From Promethearchaeota archaeon (lineage in GTDB: Archaea > Asgardarchaeota > Lokiarchaeia > Sigynarchaeales > SOKP01), in the NCBI GenBank assembly GCA_004524425.1, contig SDNN01000130.1, positions 1 through 8,185 of the forward strand: a DNA stretch of 8,185 bases, read 5' to 3'. Below are positions 1 through 5,431 of this stretch, piece by piece. Made by a program: the position numbers and the translations under genes. The stretch's first letter is position 1; the number at the start of each line of letters is the position of its first letter. The notes under the pieces were generated by a model. That model was not told the DNA's origin, did not search any database, and saw only the letters and a program-made list of their open reading frames with translations.

Positions 1-103
1 TAAGGGGAACATGTTCTTCGTATATTTCAACCAATTCGATACACCTAATTTCATGAAGAAATTTTTTAATAATAATGTTTATAGTTTTAGATTTAACAAA
101 AGT
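1..103. other. AT-rich left flank, no assignable gene
   Basis: No gene can be assigned here. Two frames run off the left edge: a plus-strand frame from base 2 that stops near base 115, and a minus-strand frame open from about base 115 to the edge without ATG or GTG. The minus frame has a plausible amino-acid mix (it includes IELVEIYEEHVPL) and could be the start or body of a neighbouring gene. DNA this AT-rich with under 40 codons gives such frames by chance. Confidence 0.3.
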
Positions 104-166
104 AGTATAAAATAATTATCTAAGGTAAAAAAATTTATTATGTTTTATATCACAACGTGATTCGAT
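104..166 (+). promoter_or_regulatory. Putative TATA box and SD of the endonuclease V gene
   Basis: A TATA-like stretch, TATAAAATAATT, lies at 106-117. By the usual archaeal spacing this would start transcription near 135-140. CGTGAT at 156-161 matches the archaeal SD GGTGAT at five of six bases. It lies five bases before the TTG at 167, the same spacing as the perfect GGTGAT before the L37e ATG. This supports the TTG as the real start. The TATA call is by eye only. Confidence 0.4.
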
Positions 167-880
167 TTGGAAAATCATGAACTATTATCCGATAAGCTGA
201 CTTTTGAAGAGGCAAGAGCACTTCAGGATAAGTATAGTCAGAAATTAAAAAATCAAAAATCTCGATTAGATTTGAAAAGTTTAAAGAAACTGAAATGGAT
301 TGCGGGAGTAGATATTTCTTACTTTAGTAAGGAGAATCATGAATATGGTGTTTCTTGCGCAGTATCATGGGACCTTATTGAAAATAAGAAAAAATCTCAT
401 GCATTCCATGTTGATAAAATTAGATTTCCCTATAAAGCGGGATTTCTAGGCTTTAGAGAATGTAGATTGTTGGCTCATGCTATCACTAAATTAAATGAAA
501 AACCAGATGTGATTTTATGTGATGGCCACGGACTTATCCATCCAAGGCGATTTGGAGAAGCAGTTCAATTAGGAGTTGCCTTAGATATTCCCACGATTGG
601 AATCGCAAAAAATCCATTTATAGGATATTTTAATTTTAAAGATTTGACTCGAAGCAAGGGTGAAAAAACACCAGTTTGGTCTTCAAGTTCGAGCAAGGAA
701 AGAGAGTTATTAGGATATGCAGTATGTTTAAATTTTGGGATGAAACCTATTTTTATAAGCATCGGTTTTAAGATAAATATAGACTTAGCTCTAAAGATTG
801 CATTAAAAACATCTTTAAACCACAGACAACCAGAACCACTTTATTTAGCCCACAGATTGTCAAAAGAAAGAATAAAATAA
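167..880 (+). CDS. Endonuclease V family protein with altered active site
   Basis: Endonuclease V cleaves the second phosphodiester bond 3' of deaminated bases (inosine) in DNA or RNA. The 237-residue length matches the family. Visible motifs are AGVD (Asp49), PYKAGFLGFRE (88-98, Glu98), CDGHG (Asp119) followed by HPRRFG, and TIGIAK (Lys148). Asp49, Glu98 and Asp119 fit the metal-binding acidic residues. Two departures stand out. The wedge motif, usually PYIPGFL, is PYKAGFL. The C-terminal motif, normally SxGHxI followed by a helix, reads SIGFKI, so Phe201 replaces the conserved active-site His. The start is TTG: an in-frame TGA at 158-160 closes the frame upstream, the next Met is residue 192, and an SD-like CGTGAT precedes the TTG. 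The gene converges on DUF169 with 28 bases between. The family is certain, but full nuclease activity is doubtful. Confidence 0.9.
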   Translation: MENHELLSDKLTFEEARALQDKYSQKLKNQKSRLDLKSLKKLKWIAGVDISYFSKENHEYGVSCAVSWDLIENKKKSHAFHVDKIRFPYKAGFLGFRECRLLAHAITKLNEKPDVILCDGHGLIHPRRFGEAVQLGVALDIPTIGIAKNPFIGYFNFKDLTRSKGEKTPVWSSSSSKERELLGYAVCLNFGMKPIFISIGFKINIDLALKIALKTSLNHRQPEPLYLAHRLSKERIK

Positions 881-908
881 ATTTATTAATTAAAATTCTC
901 GAATTTGA

Positions 909-1745
909 TTATTTGGGATTATCCTTTTTAATTCTTTTTCTTAAGTACTCCCAAGGACCTGGTTCTGCTGGGCTTCCAAAAAATGATATTGGTCCTAGGC
1001 TAGCGTTTAACAGGGGGATGCCCATCGCCTTAGGTACACGTAGTTTCCTTCCTGCTTTAAATAAGTTATTTAACACCATTTCGAATTTTGATTCTGGAAT
1101 AGAAAAAATCATTTCATGATCTTGAACACCACCTAAACCACGATCCCCTCCACCAGGAGAAACTACTTGGCATTGGTTAGTTTTATACGTTCTTATAATT
1201 CCCTCTTTACAAGAACTTTCCATTCCGTTAAAATAACTAGTGATATAATCACCCTCGTAAGTAGCTGCTAAAATTAATTGATGAAGGATTAATGGTGAGC
1301 AATAAATCATGACTAAATGCGGTTTAATAATTGTTGAATTTAAAGGAGTGATTACTAATCCTTTTATTTCACCATGATCTAAGGTTGTTTCATTTTCACG
1401 AGATTTTCTTTCTGCTTCTTTATCCTTTTTATATGCTCCTTTTTTTCCCCATGCAGTATATACATCATCAGGGTTTTCTGTCTTTTCTAAACCAAAATAT
1501 CGTATAGAAGCGGGCTTACATCCAATGTCTTCTCCCTTAAGGAAAAATGAGAATCCCGACCTTCTGCACCAGGTGTAAGCTATGCATGCCGCGATTTGAG
1601 AACCAAATACCTCATCCGATCGAAGCGCGTTAGTTGAGACTTCTTCATCGGGAGGAACTAACCTCACTGCAACGGGATAAGTAGTAAGCTTTAATTTATC
1701 TATAAATTCTTCTCCAATTTTTTTATATTTTTCTAACTCTTCCAT
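909..1745 (-). CDS. DUF169 family protein (COG2043)
   Basis: This 278-residue protein resembles the DUF169 family, whose biochemical role is not established as far as I know. Family-like features are the N-terminal TTYPVAVRLVP (21-31), conserved cysteines with small residues (AACIAYTWC, Cys54 and Cys60; GCKP, Cys76), the central ITPLNS and YCSPL segments (Cys149), SSCKEG (Cys179), and a glycine-rich SPGGGDRG (196-203). Six cysteines spread through the chain could bind metal or an Fe-S cluster, but no classical CxxC pair is present. There is no signal peptide or membrane segment, so it is probably cytosolic. It lies 160 bases downstream of the dehydratase subunit genes on the same strand, with its own SD (GGTGA), so it may be transcribed separately. 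The neighbourhood suggests a link to CoA-ester metabolism or Fe-S enzymes, which is inference. Confidence 0.8.
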   Translation of the reverse strand: MEELEKYKKIGEEFIDKLKLTTYPVAVRLVPPDEEVSTNALRSDEVFGSQIAACIAYTWCRRSGFSFFLKGEDIGCKPASIRYFGLEKTENPDDVYTAWGKKGAYKKDKEAERKSRENETTLDHGEIKGLVITPLNSTIIKPHLVMIYCSPLILHQLILAATYEGDYITSYFNGMESSCKEGIIRTYKTNQCQVVSPGGGDRGLGGVQDHEMIFSIPESKFEMVLNNLFKAGRKLRVPKAMGIPLLNASLGPISFFGSPAEPGPWEYLRKRIKKDNPK

Positions 1746-1800
1746 TACATTTCACCCGTTTTTTAGTTTTTAATTAAATATTATTTGAGATATATTGATT
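1746..1800 (-). promoter_or_regulatory. Putative promoter and SD of the DUF169 gene
   Basis: On the minus strand GGTGA (1756-1752) precedes the ATG by six bases, a good archaeal SD. An ATG-TAA lies between the SD and the start and is too short to matter. Further upstream are TATA-like stretches: the minus-strand reading of 1791-1796 gives AATATA, and that of 1773-1783 gives TAATATTTAAT. The SD is convincing. The TATA position is a guess in AT-rich DNA. Confidence 0.4.
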
Positions 1801-1877
1801 TTTATAATTTCCTAAAATAAGTGCCAAATAATTAGATTTCTCTTAAAGAAAATTAGAAATTTTATTCTTTTAAATTT

Positions 1878-1905
1878 CAAGAAAAAGTTAAATAAAAAAT
1901 ATTTC
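1878..1905 (-). terminator. T-rich terminator after the dehydratase unit
   Basis: Directly after the stop codon of the large dehydratase subunit, the minus strand carries a run of six T (1899-1894) and then five T (1886-1882) in a T-rich context. Archaeal RNA polymerase often terminates at such oligo-T tracts without a strong hairpin. I see no convincing stem. A stop here would separate the dehydratase unit from DUF169. Confidence 0.35.
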
Positions 1906-3168
1906 TTATCTTTTCTTTCTTTCATCCAATATCTCAATAAACGTCTCTATTTTGTTGGTAGTTTGGACAGTATTCATCTTTCTGGGATCGTTCATGTCAG
2001 AATCGATGACTAAGCATGGAATGTCAAAATCATCTTGTAAATGCTTTTTCAAATCATAGAGACCACAAGAATTAGGACGGCACGACATGTTGTTATGCAA
2101 AAGTACTCCATCTATCTTCCACTCTTCCACCGTTTCCTTAAATTTTCTTATACGTGTCTCTAAATCATAAATATACCAAAAACTAAGTAACAATTCAGAC
2201 ATAGCCTCGATAGGTTTGTTAAACACGTATTCTTTAGTCACGTTGGGATTCATGTACTTGCTGAACGCATAAGTGTACGGCTCATAGACGATGATGGCAC
2301 CCCACTTTTCCAAAACGCTGAAGAATTTAAGATTGTACCAGAAAGGGATACCTTCAAACATCAGTCTATAATTTTCTTGTTTTAGGGCACCAATGCCATT
2401 ATCCACCCGCTCTTTAGCCTCCCTGTACATTCGCTTGTATAATTTAATGGGTGCCTTAAGTCCTGGCATGGTGAATAGAGGAAACAAGCCTCCAAAGGTA
2501 TCTCTCGTACTCATCGGGCAAGGTACATTTTTTCTAAGTTCATAAATATCTTGCCACACCATGCTTAAATCCCAGGAATTTTTTATGACTCTTTTTGTTC
2601 TCTCTTCATCAGGTTCATTGCCCGTAACTTCTTGAATAAAATCAAAAAGCTCATGTAATTGTTCATTGATGTATTTTTTGAAATAATTATATTGTCGATT
2701 GTTAAAATTACTGACCACATGAGGCACGTCAATAACATAATGAGGTACGTTTAATCTTTCCGCTTGGACTTGAAACCAATTAACATGAGTATCACAAATC
2801 ACATCAGATGACAACATGAATGTTGGTTTTCTTGTACCTCCTTTAGTCATTTCAGCATTACTTAGAACTGCTCCCACATTTGTTTTAAAATATGAACATA
2901 GATCATATGAAAAGCCTTCCTCTTCGGCAAGTTCTATGAAATTTTGAGAATATTTCTGCGCAGCTGAGACCGTAGCAGAATTTTCGGGAAGCATGGGTTG
3001 TACGTCCATAGCGTATAAAAGTTCCACTGGAGTGCCTGAGGTGGCCCACGCCGTGGGCTTGCCATCTCGATAAGCTTGTTCAATCGCTAGGAAATGCCTT
3101 CCCATAATGTTTTTTAATCCCATGGTGGCATTCAACATCTTATTACTTTTTATTTCTTTTTTTGCCAT
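1906..3168 (-). CDS. 2-hydroxyacyl-CoA dehydratase/benzoyl-CoA reductase family, larger subunit (HgdB/BcrB-like)
   Basis: This is one of two related subunits of the Fe-S enzyme family that includes 2-hydroxyglutaryl-CoA dehydratase and class I benzoyl-CoA reductase. These enzymes use a low-potential electron, supplied by a separate ATPase, on CoA-thioester substrates. The 420-residue length fits HgdB/BcrB. Features are WATSGTPVELLYAMDVQPMLPEN (41-63), Cys91 in SYDLCSYF, Cys125 in SSDVICDTH, RLMFEGIPFW (268-277), and HNNMSCRPNSCG (358-369), the counterpart of the family's SCKPYS-type motif. Cys91, Cys125 and Cys363 are the likely [4Fe-4S] ligands. Cys217, Cys368 and Cys385 are additional. No membrane segment is seen, so it is probably cytosolic. 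It follows the smaller subunit gene by 10 bases, so the two should be co-transcribed. No activator ATPase is in the window. The family is sure; the substrate cannot be told from sequence. Confidence 0.88.
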   Translation of the reverse strand: MAKKEIKSNKMLNATMGLKNIMGRHFLAIEQAYRDGKPTAWATSGTPVELLYAMDVQPMLPENSATVSAAQKYSQNFIELAEEEGFSYDLCSYFKTNVGAVLSNAEMTKGGTRKPTFMLSSDVICDTHVNWFQVQAERLNVPHYVIDVPHVVSNFNNRQYNYFKKYINEQLHELFDFIQEVTGNEPDEERTKRVIKNSWDLSMVWQDIYELRKNVPCPMSTRDTFGGLFPLFTMPGLKAPIKLYKRMYREAKERVDNGIGALKQENYRLMFEGIPFWYNLKFFSVLEKWGAIIVYEPYTYAFSKYMNPNVTKEYVFNKPIEAMSELLLSFWYIYDLETRIRKFKETVEEWKIDGVLLHNNMSCRPNSCGLYDLKKHLQDDFDIPCLVIDSDMNDPRKMNTVQTTNKIETFIEILDERKKR

Positions 3169-3173
3169 GTTTA

Positions 3174-3178
3174 CACCT
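3174..3178 (-). promoter_or_regulatory. SD of the larger dehydratase subunit
   Basis: Minus-strand AGGTG directly follows the TAG stop of the upstream subunit gene and precedes the ATG at 3168 by five bases (TAAAC). It shows internal re-initiation in a two-gene transcript. It also serves as a reference for the nearly identical AGGTGTAAAG before the E1-like gene. Confidence 0.65.
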
Positions 3179-4222
3179 CTAAATAATCTCAGCGAATGCT
3201 GAAAATCGCGTGGATAATTGTTTATATGATTCTCTACTATAAGTCATTTCGACGAAAAGATATGGTAATTTGAGATCTTCTTTCACCATTTTATTTAAAT
3301 AAGGATGATCATACAAGATTGGTTCACAGAACTTTTGAGCAATATTGATTATTCCATCAACCTCATAATCCTGGGCAAGCTTTTTTATTACCTCATATCT
3401 TTCATAGGAGGGAAATTTCGTAGAATATATCGGTTTGGTCAGATGATATCTTGCTAATGCTTCTATGGGATCTCCTTCTTCATCCACTGTATCCCAGAAA
3501 TATTTAGTTCCAATTGGCAAGTCATCAATCACCATGTAAAATCCAAGATCCTCCAAATATTTTATAAATTCAGTATCGTCTATATCAGATCCCGTCAATA
3601 GTACTTTTTTTAAGTTTGCTGCATCAATTGGCTTTTGACCTTTAAGCTCATTCAATTTTGATTCCAATATTCTTATAACTTCATCCTTGTCTTTTTGCTG
3701 GGCCAGTTTTACCATAGCATGAAATTCCGAGGATTTCAATATCATTTTTTTTCGCCATTCAGATAACTCCCGCAATAATGACCTGATTTTATTCATTAAT
3801 TTAATGGCATCTTTAATCTTCTCAGGTGTTATTATCACATCGAATTTATTTTCTAATTGCGTGATTAATTCTTTCATATCATCCATGAAAAACTTTAAAG
3901 CAAGCTTACCACGTTTTCTGGGCGAATTAAGGAAGAACATGAAATCAAGATCGACGCATTCGAGCCAGATGTCAAATTCTCTGTTGGTACGATCACATCC
4001 ATGGGTACAGACTAGTCCCACTATATCCTTATCAAGTCCCTTAATTGCTTGTTCTAAAAGATTTCTTGTCCAGACACAATGAGTCGGCGGAATATGTTCA
4101 TTGGCCCTGTCAGGTTCGATACTTGGATCGCCGAAAAGTCTACATGGAATGAAACCAGCCGCGATGATGATTTCTTCCGGAGTTTCAACTCCACTATCGA
4201 AAATTGCGATTTTATTTTTCAT
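3179..4222 (-). CDS. 2-hydroxyacyl-CoA dehydratase/benzoyl-CoA reductase family, smaller subunit (HgdA/BcrC-like)
   Basis: This is the partner subunit of the preceding entry, 347 residues long and with the same overall fold pattern. It starts with KIAIFDSGVETPEEIIIAAG (4-23), the usual beginning of the first Rossmann-like domain. Conserved cysteines occur at Cys49 (THCVW), Cys72 and Cys76 (VCTHGCDRTNRE) and Cys299 (QKFCEP, matching the family's KFCDP-type motif). Cys49, one of Cys72/Cys76, and Cys299 are the likely cluster ligands. Residues 105-200 are highly charged helices between the two domains. The C-terminal domain has VLLTGSDIDD (207-216), DLPIGTKYFW, and LPYLFVEMTYS (319-329). It is the first gene of the unit. 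There is no SD, and a TATA-like box lies about 28 bases upstream, suggesting a leaderless mRNA. The substrate cannot be told from sequence; double-cubane-cluster proteins are a more distant alternative. Confidence 0.87.
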   Translation of the reverse strand: MKNKIAIFDSGVETPEEIIIAAGFIPCRLFGDPSIEPDRANEHIPPTHCVWTRNLLEQAIKGLDKDIVGLVCTHGCDRTNREFDIWLECVDLDFMFFLNSPRKRGKLALKFFMDDMKELITQLENKFDVIITPEKIKDAIKLMNKIRSLLRELSEWRKKMILKSSEFHAMVKLAQQKDKDEVIRILESKLNELKGQKPIDAANLKKVLLTGSDIDDTEFIKYLEDLGFYMVIDDLPIGTKYFWDTVDEEGDPIEALARYHLTKPIYSTKFPSYERYEVIKKLAQDYEVDGIINIAQKFCEPILYDHPYLNKMVKEDLKLPYLFVEMTYSRESYKQLSTRFSAFAEII

Positions 4223-4260
4223 GTTTTATATCGTAAATAATTCTTGATATAATTATTAGG
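4223..4260 (-). promoter_or_regulatory. Putative leaderless promoter of the dehydratase unit
   Basis: Read on the minus strand, TAATTATATC (4255-4246) is a TATA-like box centred about 28 bases before the ATG at 4222. That distance would put the transcription start at or next to the start codon. The bases just ahead of the ATG (GATATAAAAC) contain no SD. Both points suggest leaderless translation of the first gene, while the second has a clear SD. Confidence 0.4.
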
Positions 4261-4293
4261 TTAAATTAATAAAGAAAATCCGTTAGAATAAAA

Positions 4294-4353
4294 AAATATT
4301 TATATTTTTAATACATTATATAGGATATTCTATAAGATTTAGGATGCTATTAA
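4294..4353 (+). promoter_or_regulatory. Putative promoter of the LSm-L37e unit
   Basis: The stretch AAATATTTATATTTTT at 4294-4309 contains the best TATA-like match (TTTATATTT) in this divergent 131-base gap. By the usual spacing transcription would start near 4325-4332. AGGATG at 4341-4346 is a weak SD candidate eight bases... upstream region of the ATG at 4354. Promoters for both directions thus share this gap. Confidence 0.4.
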
Positions 4354-4659
4354 ATGAGCCAACATACAATTTCAAGGACCTTAAGTAAAGCCATCTTACA
4401 ACCGGAAGTTCGAATAAAATTAAAGATTTGGAATACCTATTTGACCGGGAAATTAGTAAGATTTGATAATTACATGAATTTAATCGTTGAAAATGCTAAG
4501 GAAATCTACTTCGGAAAAGGTGGCAAGCGAAGCAAAGATCTGGGAACTGTAATGATTAGAGGTGCTTCAATTATTTTCATTGGGCAACAACGAGAGAAAT
4601 TAGTATTTAGTGATTCAGAAGATGGGTTATTGCATCGAGAAGAAGATGAAGAGGATTAA
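4354..4659 (+). CDS. Archaeal Sm-like (LSm/SmAP) RNA-binding protein
   Basis: LSm proteins form six- or seven-membered rings that bind U-rich RNA and act in RNA processing and turnover. The Sm1 motif spans about residues 19-50, with the signature FDNYMN (Asp38, Met41, Asn42) followed by NAKE. The Sm2 motif spans about 63-76 (LGTVMIRGASIIFI), with the Arg69-Gly70 pair that lines the RNA-binding pore. An 18-residue N-terminal extension precedes the core. The C-terminal tail (86-101) is strongly acidic and ends in EEDEED. At 101 residues it is longer than minimal archaeal LSm proteins of about 70-80, because of the extension and tail. It sits 27 bases before L37e, a pairing common in archaea, and the two are probably co-transcribed. 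The role is clear at family level; RNA targets are unknown. Confidence 0.93.
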   Translation: MSQHTISRTLSKAILQPEVRIKLKIWNTYLTGKLVRFDNYMNLIVENAKEIYFGKGGKRSKDLGTVMIRGASIIFIGQQREKLVFSDSEDGLLHREEDEED

Positions 4660-4673
4660 TAGATTAATAATTA

Positions 4674-4681
4674 GGGGTGAT
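4674..4681 (+). promoter_or_regulatory. SD deciding the L37e start
   Basis: GGGGTGAT contains a perfect archaeal SD, GGTGAT (4676-4681), five bases before the ATG at 4687. An in-frame TTG at 4681 overlaps the SD and so cannot be the start, even though it would lengthen the frame by two codons. Confidence 0.75.
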
Positions 4682-4686
4682 TGAAA

Positions 4687-4887
4687 ATGGGAAAGGGAAC
4701 TCCAAGTAAAGGTAAAAAAAATAAGGCCAGTAGCCATAAAACATGCAGGAGATGCGGAAAGCACTCATATAATCGCAGAAAAAAATTCTGTGCTAGTTGT
4801 GGGTTTGGAAAATCATCAAAGCTCCGTCAGCCTAGTTGGAGGAACAGACATAATCCTTCTAACGGAACAAAGAGCTTTTATCGCTAA
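4687..4887 (+). CDS. Large ribosomal subunit protein eL37 (L37e)
   Basis: This is a small, very basic zinc-ribbon protein of the archaeal and eukaryotic large ribosomal subunit, absent from bacteria. Starting at the ATG at 4687 gives 66 residues beginning [13 protein letters not shown], as expected for the family. Two CxxC knuckles (Cys20/Cys23 in CRRCG and Cys35/Cys38 in CASCG) bind one zinc. The C-terminal region continues with basic residues including [10 protein letters not shown]. The start is fixed by the GGTGAT SD and the family N-terminus. It lies directly after LSm in a two-gene unit with a hairpin at its 3' end. The identification is essentially certain and shows that the host is archaeal. 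Confidence 0.96.
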   Translation: MGKGTPSKGKKNKASSHKTCRRCGKHSYNRRKKFCASCGFGKSSKLRQPSWRNRHNPSNGTKSFYR

Positions 4888-4912
4888 TATTTTATATAGC
4901 TCTTTTAATTAT
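4869..4912 (+). terminator. Hairpin plus T-run across the L37e stop
   Basis: AAAGAGCT (4869-4876) and its exact reverse complement AGCTCTTT (4898-4905) form an eight-base-pair stem around a 21-base AT-rich loop that contains the L37e stop codon. TTTTAATTATT follows the stem at once. This looks like an end-of-transcript signal for the LSm-L37e unit. The long loop makes the hairpin only moderately stable, so the T-rich tract may matter more. Confidence 0.4.
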
Positions 4913-4989
4913 TCTGGGTGAATTTTACTTTTATTTATCGATGCTTTAGGATTTCGATTTCATAAACTGATTCACATCTTTTTTTATGA

Positions 4990-5036
4990 CTTGATAATTA
5001 TAATTCTTAAAGTTAATTGGAATCATTACAAAAAGC
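4990..5036 (+). promoter_or_regulatory. Putative promoter of the Roadblock-E1 unit
   Basis: A TATA-like ATTATAATT (4997-5005) is centred about 36 bases before the ATG at 5037, predicting a leader of about ten bases. No SD is visible in CATTACAAAAAGC just ahead of the ATG. The first gene of this unit may therefore have a very short leader or be leaderless. The rest of the 149-base gap after L37e holds only the T-rich tract and no coding frame. Confidence 0.35.
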
Positions 5037-5429
5037 ATGTCAAATGAGTCAATCAATTCGCTTCAAATTGAGAAATTAAATAATGAATTAGAAGAATTAG
5101 AATTACGAAGTGGCATTATCGGGTCAGTAATCATCAAGCGAAATGGTCTTTTAATCACCTCAAGTTTACCGCGAGATATTGATCATAGGAAAATTGGTGC
5201 AATGGCAGCTGCCATATTTGGAGCTATTGAAAATGCCTCTACTACCTTGAGAAGTAAAAATAAAGTCTCCAATCTTACCGTTGAATTGGATGATTATCAA
5301 ATAATAATTCTCAAGGCTGATAAAGAAAGACTTTTTGCTGCATTGATAGATTTAAATGTAAATTTAGGTTTAATTCTTATTGAAATTGAAGAAACGATTG
5401 AAAAACTTAAAAAAATCATGAAGGTGTAA
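5037..5429 (+). CDS. Roadblock/LC7 domain protein
   Basis: This 130-residue protein is almost entirely one Roadblock/LC7 domain, a small alpha-beta fold found in regulators of Ras-like GTPases (MglB, Ragulator and dynein light chain relatives). A charged helix (9-24) is followed by GIIGSVIIKRNGLLITSSL (26-44, the first beta hairpin), the central helix RKIGAMAAAIFGAIENASTTL (51-71), strands around NLTVELDDYQIIILKA (79-94), and a strand and C-terminal charged helix from 105 (LGLILIEIEETIEKLKKIM). No membrane segment or signal peptide is seen. It probably dimerises as family members do. No small GTPase is in the window. The stop codon overlaps the SD region of the E1-like gene, so the two are likely co-translated. 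Roadblock proteins are numerous in Asgard archaea, which supports but does not prove that lineage. The domain call is confident; its partner is unknown. Confidence 0.85.
   Translation: MSNESINSLQIEKLNNELEELELRSGIIGSVIIKRNGLLITSSLPRDIDHRKIGAMAAAIFGAIENASTTLRSKNKVSNLTVELDDYQIIILKADKERLFAALIDLNVNLGLILIEIEETIEKLKKIMKV
5422..5426 (+). promoter_or_regulatory. SD of the E1-like gene, next to a non-standard start
   Basis: AGGTG lies inside the last codons of the Roadblock gene and is followed by TAAAG-ATC-ATT. In the dehydratase unit AGGTG-TAAAC-ATG has the same layout, with only two mismatches across the thirteen bases. The match argues that ribosomes initiate here, at ATC 5432 or ATT 5435, although neither is a standard start codon. 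Confidence 0.5.
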
Positions 5430-5431
5430 AG

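Noticed and set aside
2..118. Two edge-open frames, one on each strand, in the left flank
   Set aside because: Each is under 40 codons in very AT-rich DNA; they overlap, neither has a usable start with an SD or a recognisable motif, and they could be chance.
913..1119. Plus-strand frame inside the DUF169 gene
   Set aside because: Antisense shadow of a well-supported gene with no family motif.
1800..1905. Short inverted repeats such as TTCT...AGAA between the dehydratase unit and DUF169
   Set aside because: Four- or five-base A/T pairs are expected by chance here; only the oligo-T tract was kept as a terminator candidate.
3804..4082. Plus-strand frame inside the smaller dehydratase subunit gene
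   Set aside because: Antisense shadow; the minus-strand frame has conserved cysteine motifs and full family length.
4681..4686. TTG at 4681 as the L37e start
   Set aside because: It overlaps the SD itself, and family members begin MGKGT, which matches ATG 4687.
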